A stretch of DNA of 64,000 bases from positions 1 to 64,000 of the forward strand of contig NZ_JAYFFH010000002.1 in the NCBI RefSeq assembly GCF_036289385.1. The letters run 5' to 3'. Below, piece after piece: positions 60,421-64,000 of this stretch. Made by a program: the position numbers and the translations under genes. The DNA is from Anaerofustis butyriciformans. Lineage in GTDB: Bacteria; Bacillota; Clostridia; Eubacteriales; Anaerofustaceae. The notes below the pieces were generated by a model that did no database searches, was not told the origin of the DNA, and saw only the letters and a list, made by a program, of their open reading frames with translations. The first letter of the stretch is position 1. The number at the start of each line of letters is the position of its first letter.

Positions 60421-60905
60421 TTTGCAAAAAAATTTTTTGAAAAATTTTGAAAAAACACCCCCCAGAAATGCTCTCCCATTTCAAACAAGTGAAGGGGTTA
60501 ATTCCGAACGATGAAAACGGAAGCCTTTCACTTGTTCCTTGAAAATTGAATATACAGGTCACTAAGACTTTATTCCTGATGATTTTAGCCACCTTATCGG
60601 GTACGCCGAGACTTCTGCAATGCAGAATAGCGAGAACCCCCGGTATAAGTAACAGGCTGCTCCTGTTACGGCGATGACAGTCAGGATGATAATGATACTT
60701 CTCTACGGAGCTGGCGGAGAACCCGGCAGAGGTGAGATTCCTATGATACAGATAAACAGTCTGTTCCTTAGTGACTTCCCTTGAGCTTATAAGCTTGGCA
60801 AGGGGTGTTGAGAACAAATATTGCCAGACCGGTTAGGAAATGAGCCGGTCAAGTACATAGCCATACTGCAATGGCTATGAATACTACGAAAGGAGGACGC
60901 ACAAA
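60421..60905 (+). ncRNA. Strongly structured non-coding leader before parA
   Basis: No convincing gene. Hairpins found by eye: AACAAGTGAA (60484-60493) with TTCACTTGTT (60527-60536) enclosing TTCCG/CGGAA; TTCTGC/GCAGAA at about 60613-60627; GTAACAGG/CCTGTTAC at 60649-60669; GACCGG/CCGGTC near 60828-60852; AGCCAT/ATGGCT near 60860-60878. Such density over 400 bp suggests a folded RNA or a region acting as DNA hairpins (for example an origin). No known class recognised. Confidence 0.5.
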
Positions 60906-61730
60906 GTGTCAAACTGCAAAACGATTGCAATCTGCAATCAGAAAGGCGGAGTTGGAAAGACAACCACTACGGTGAACCTCGGTGTCGGTCTCGCAATGCA
61001 GGGAAAGAAAGTATTGCTCATTGACGCAGACCCGCAGGGCGATTTAACAACTTGTCTCGGTTGGCAGGATACAGACAACTTGGGTATCACGCTTGCAACG
61101 AAACTCACAGATGTAATAAATGAAACGATGAATGACCCTATGACCGGTATCCTGCACCACGATGAAGGTGTTGACCTCGTTCCGGCTAACCTTGAGCTTT
61201 CAGCAATGGAGTTTAACCTTGTTAATGCAATGAGCAGAGAAACAGCACTGAAAAATTATCTTGGCGAAGTGAAGGACAAATACGATTATATACTAATCGA
61301 CTGTATGCCTTCGCTCGGAATGGTTACTATCAATGCACTATCTGCGGCAGACAGCGTTATTATTCCGGTGCAGGCTCAGTATCTACCGGCAAAAGGTATG
61401 ACCCAGCTTGTACAGACCATTTCGAGAGTCAAAAAGCGTATCAATCCAAATTTGAAGATTGACGGAATGCTTCTCACTTTAGTGGATAGCCGTACCAACC
61501 TCACAAAAAGCACAGTAGAAGCCCTGAGAGAGAATTTCGGGAATCAAATTAAAATGTACCGCACATATATCCCGATTGCAGTAAAAGCTGCGGAGACTTC
61601 TTCTAAGGGCAAAAGCATTTTTGCTTACGAACCAAACAGTACGGTGTCAAAAGCATACACCGACTTTACGAAGGAGGTGTTAGCTGATGGCAGGAAGAAA
61701 GAGCGACTTCACTCTCACGAAGCTCGATGA
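60906..61730 (+). CDS. ParA-family partition ATPase
   Basis: 274 aa, GTG start with SD AAAGGAGG. Deviant Walker A KGGVGKTTTTVNLG (about 13-26), LLIDADPQGDLT and DYILIDCMPSLGMVTINAL. It powers segregation of the element's circular or integrated form with ParB. It overlaps parB by 44 bases. GC-richer than all upstream genes, one of the clearest signs of transfer. Confidence 0.94.
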   Translation: MSNCKTIAICNQKGGVGKTTTTVNLGVGLAMQGKKVLLIDADPQGDLTTCLGWQDTDNLGITLATKLTDVINETMNDPMTGILHHDEGVDLVPANLELSAMEFNLVNAMSRETALKNYLGEVKDKYDYILIDCMPSLGMVTINALSAADSVIIPVQAQYLPAKGMTQLVQTISRVKKRINPNLKIDGMLLTLVDSRTNLTKSTVEALRENFGNQIKMYRTYIPIAVKAAETSSKGKSIFAYEPNSTVSKAYTDFTKEVLADGRKKERLHSHEAR

Positions 61731-62634
61731 TTTATTTTCCACTCAGGAACAGAGAGACGAAGAAAAGCTTTCTAAAATCCGAGATATTCCCTTAACTGAG
61801 ATTGATGACTTCCCCGACCATCCGTTTAAAGTGCGTGATGATGAGGATATGGCACAGCTCATTGAGAGTATCAAGGAACGAGGAGTTATTACTCCGGCTA
61901 CGGTTAGGCAGAAAGAGGACGGCAGATACGAACTTGTTTCAGGACACAGGCGAAAGCGAGCGTGTGAACTCGCCGGATTTGATACACTCCGCTCAGAGGT
62001 TGTTGATTTAACTCGTGATGAAGCTACAATTCTGATGGTAGAAAGCAACTACCAAAGGTCGCAGATACTTCCCTCGGAAAAAGCCTTCGCCTATAAAATG
62101 CGATTGGAAGCAATGAAAAGACAGGCAGGCAGACCGAGCAAAGAAAATGGTGTCCCAGTGGGACACGATTCTTTAATGGGAAAATCGAGAGAAATATTAG
62201 CAGCCGAAGGACAAGACAGCAACACACAAATTCAAAGATATATTCGCCTTACAAATCTTGTTCCGGAATTACTGGAATATGTTGACGAGGGGCGAATAAA
62301 AATGCGACCGGCGGTTGAATTGTCATTTCTCGATGAGGACAGTCAGCGTGATGTGGTTGATGAAATCGACCTCAATGATACTACTCCATCACACGACCAG
62401 ACTATCCGTATGAGAAAATTCTTTGAAGAAGGAAAACTGACTACCGAAGCGATTCAGGCTATTATGTCTGAGGAGAAACCAAACCAAAGGGAGAAAATCG
62501 TTTTGAGGGGCGACAGGGTTCGTCAGCTTATCCCGAAAAATATTCCGGTTAGCCAAACGGAAGATTTTGTGTGCAAGGCATTGGAGCATTATAACAAGTT
62601 TTTGCGAAGCAGAGCCGACCGTGACAGCCGATAG
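61687..62634 (+). CDS. ParB-family partition protein
   Basis: 315 aa, SD AAGGAGG. N-terminal ParB/Srx CTPase fold: DFPDHPFKVRDDEDMAQLIESI, GVITPATVRQ, YELVSGHRRKRACELAG; then the HTH region with SREILAAEGQDSNTQIQRYIRLTNL. It probably clamps on a parS site of the element; the TGCTAAT repeats are one candidate. Confidence 0.93.
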   Translation: MAGRKSDFTLTKLDDLFSTQEQRDEEKLSKIRDIPLTEIDDFPDHPFKVRDDEDMAQLIESIKERGVITPATVRQKEDGRYELVSGHRRKRACELAGFDTLRSEVVDLTRDEATILMVESNYQRSQILPSEKAFAYKMRLEAMKRQAGRPSKENGVPVGHDSLMGKSREILAAEGQDSNTQIQRYIRLTNLVPELLEYVDEGRIKMRPAVELSFLDEDSQRDVVDEIDLNDTTPSHDQTIRMRKFFEEGKLTTEAIQAIMSEEKPNQREKIVLRGDRVRQLIPKNIPVSQTEDFVCKALEHYNKFLRSRADRDSR

Positions 62635-62776
62635 CCGTCCCCCTTTCTCACACTCTAACCCCTATTTACCAGCTATATACCAGCTGAAAAAATATACACT
62701 ATCTCCCTTAACTATATCTATCTCTAATAACTTATAGCTGTCTAATAAAGGGGTCGCATATTTGGAGTGAACAAAA

Positions 62777-62851
62777 ATGTCTGCTACGATGAAAGATTTG
62801 GATATTCGCACCTTTGATGTTTTAACCGGATTTGATTACGATTGGAGCTGA
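62777..62851 (+). CDS. Micro-ORF of 24 codons
   Basis: ATG 62777 with SD GGAG reads MSATMKDLDIRTFDVLTGFD and four more residues to TGA. It ends one base into the SD (AAAGGAG) of the lipoprotein gene, so translation would be coupled. It has the element's codon style. Could be a leader peptide. Confidence 0.4.
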   Translation: MSATMKDLDIRTFDVLTGFDYDWS

Positions 62852-62867
62852 AAGGAGCGATAAAAAA

Positions 62868-63548
62868 ATGAAAAACAAGCTGACAATTTGTGTCATCATC
62901 TGCCTTATGACACTTTTAGTTGGGTGCAACAGTAACACAGCCAAAGAAGCTGCACAGGAGAAAACGAAAACAGAGACTTCTTTTCCGGCTGGTAATTCTG
63001 AAAAACAGACCCAAGAAACGACGAAGGAAGAAACAGAACATATACCGGTTCAGAAAAGCACACCAACTGCTAACTCGAAGGCTGAGGTTTCTAATCCTGT
63101 ACAGTCAAAAGCAGATGAAAGTGCAGCTATTCCTGAAACGGAAAAACCAAAGAATGAATCATCGACACAGACACAAAAACCGGCAGTATCCAATACTCAA
63201 TCAAAGCCGTCAAATGAAGAAACAAATTCTGCACCAATTCAAGAAGAAAAGCCTGCCAACGAAACAACAGACCCAAAACCTGATGTTCCACCCGAACAAT
63301 CATTTGATGTCAGTCGCTATATCAGTTATGCGACAGAATATGCTTTAAGCATAGGACTGTCTCTCGATAGTACGGCAACAGAGTGTTGGGACAATCCCAT
63401 CTCCGCAAATCCAAACAGGACAGGTATTGAGTCAGACATTGAAAGCAGGCTGAACAGATACAAGAATACAGAAGGATTTACAGCTGTATGGATATGGACA
63501 GAAAAGTTATCTGAAACGGAATACAACATTTATATCGGATACTGCTAA
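62868..63548 (+). CDS. Element-borne lipoprotein with low-complexity linker
   Basis: 226 aa from ATG 62868 (SD AAAGGAG); an in-frame start at 62832 precedes a non-signal leader. Signal peptide TICVIICLMTLLVGC with lipobox LVGC. A Glu/Lys/Thr/Pro/Ser-rich linker (about 25-145) follows. A compact C-terminal domain (YISYATEYALSIGLSLDSTA to YNIYIGYC) is typical of lipoproteins on Clostridia conjugative elements. Role unknown, perhaps surface exclusion or mating-pair contact. Confidence 0.75.
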   Translation: MKNKLTICVIICLMTLLVGCNSNTAKEAAQEKTKTETSFPAGNSEKQTQETTKEETEHIPVQKSTPTANSKAEVSNPVQSKADESAAIPETEKPKNESSTQTQKPAVSNTQSKPSNEETNSAPIQEEKPANETTDPKPDVPPEQSFDVSRYISYATEYALSIGLSLDSTATECWDNPISANPNRTGIESDIESRLNRYKNTEGFTAVWIWTEKLSETEYNIYIGYC

Positions 63549-63567
63549 AACAGAATATCCCTAAGCA

Positions 63568-63598
63568 GACGCACTGAGTAAAATTGGTGCGTTTTTAT
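63568..63598 (+). terminator. Terminator after the lipoprotein gene
   Basis: ACGCAC/GTGCGT stem with an 11-12 base loop, followed by TTTTTATTTT. Confidence 0.65.
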
Positions 63599-63616
63599 TT
63601 TAAGGAGGAAAATGCA

Positions 63617-64000
63617 ATGGTGAAAACGAAATTCAGAAAAGCCGTTTCGCTTATGTTAGCGACGGTGATGAGCCTAACTGCTTTTATGAGCATAGGCGCA
63701 ACAACAGCCTTTGCAGCCGTCGGAGAAAAAGCCGATGTTTACCTTGTTGATTATCCTCGAAGCGGAGATACCAACAACAACGGTCAATGGGGACACGGCA
63801 ATCTCAACTATATGAACGGATGGAAAGGTTTGACCACAAAATATACCGGACTTCGAGCAATGGGTTCTTATTCCGGTAATATTGCCTACTGTATCGAACC
63901 GGGTACGGGACAAAGCACCGGAGACAGTCTTACCGAAAAAGACGAAAACTATTTCAATAATATCAGACCTAACGGAACAATTTCCGGAGATGATATTCGC
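63617..64000 (+). CDS. Thioester-domain surface protein, 3' end beyond the window
   Basis: 128 codons to the edge, SD AAGGAGG. A signal peptide (FRKAVSLMLATVMSLTAFMS...AFA) is followed by ADVYLVDYPRSGD, WGHGNLNYMNGW and AYCIEPGTGQ. The CIEPG motif is that of Gram-positive thioester domains (TQXA type), whose Cys forms an internal Cys-Gln bond that can attach to host or partner cells. Full-length relatives continue with Cna-B domains and a sortase signal. Expected at the cell surface. Confidence 0.82.
   Translation, partial: MVKTKFRKAVSLMLATVMSLTAFMSIGATTAFAAVGEKADVYLVDYPRSGDTNNNGQWGHGNLNYMNGWKGLTTKYTGLRAMGSYSGNIAYCIEPGTGQSTGDSLTEKDENYFNNIRPNGTISGDDIR

Noticed and set aside
60389..60817. Minus-strand open frame of 142 codons upstream of parA
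   Set aside because: Composition is unlike the element's proteins, no SD, and the frame runs across strong hairpins and a terminator; the region reads better as structured non-coding DNA.
61743..62589. Several 60-100 codon frames overlapping parB on both strands
   Set aside because: All are shadows of the parB reading frame.

Overview
The window reads as a low-GC Gram-positive anaerobe of the class Clostridia. The first ~59.6 kb is very AT-rich. It carries a bacterial housekeeping set in Firmicutes style (rplI-dnaB, recR-ebfC-dnaX, ispF-cysS-mrnC, gatC, ispE, ptsI, upp), a SipL-like spore-coat morphogenetic protein, an rplI/dnaB pairing, a Mn-riboswitch-controlled P-type ATPase and many strong sigma-A promoters. 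Nothing in the sequence fixes the species. From about 59.65 kb the base composition rises sharply and codon use changes: this is the left end of an integrative/conjugative-type element that runs off the right edge.

Layout. 1-12.5 kb: a partial secreted beta-rich surface protein, two HAD phosphatases, amtB-glnK, a DUF2798 membrane protein, the dnaB-rplI operon, gatC-ispE and a GLUG-repeat surface protein. 12.5-25.8 kb: a degV/marR pair, a divergent XRE-repressor/sigma-like switch that looks like a leftover phage control region, the recR-ebfC-dnaX and ispF-cysS-mrnC clusters, a DUF5655 nuclease-like protein, a SipL-like protein and an orphan MazF. 25.8-32.1 kb: a cluster of small membrane-anchored proteins and lipoproteins of unknown function, three of which are broken (one in-frame stop, two homopolymer frameshifts), flanked by a duplicated regulatory segment; next to it a membrane-tethered MerR. 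32.9-51.9 kb: an orphan galactitol-type PTS IIC, three tRNAs, a degenerate PAP2 protein, marR-MATE, a Na/Pi symporter next to a PhoP-box-like repeat, a DUF6442/XRE pair, a Mn-riboswitch ATPase, a Bce-type two-component system, an amidohydrolase, pyridoxamine kinase and upp. 52-57.4 kb: two tandem paralogues of an unrecognised family, a zincin-MORN protein and a CLC transporter; then ptsI.

Right end. A host tRNA-Arg(CCT) gene is cut in its anticodon arm at about 59,646. Behind it lie a complete but different tRNA-Arg(CCT), a 163-bp block with seven TGCTAAT repeats, a small protein, a ~400-bp strongly folded non-coding stretch, parA-parB, a micro-ORF, a lipoprotein and the start of a thioester-domain surface protein. 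The host tRNA promoter now points at the imported tRNA, so the element may replace the tRNA function it destroys.

Regulation visible directly: a yybP-ykoY Mn riboswitch with overlapping terminator, a promoter-plus-terminator leader before amtB, two MarR genes sharing one operator type, and two divergent phage-like promoters with operators in their spacers. All assignments are from reading the sequence; no database search was possible.
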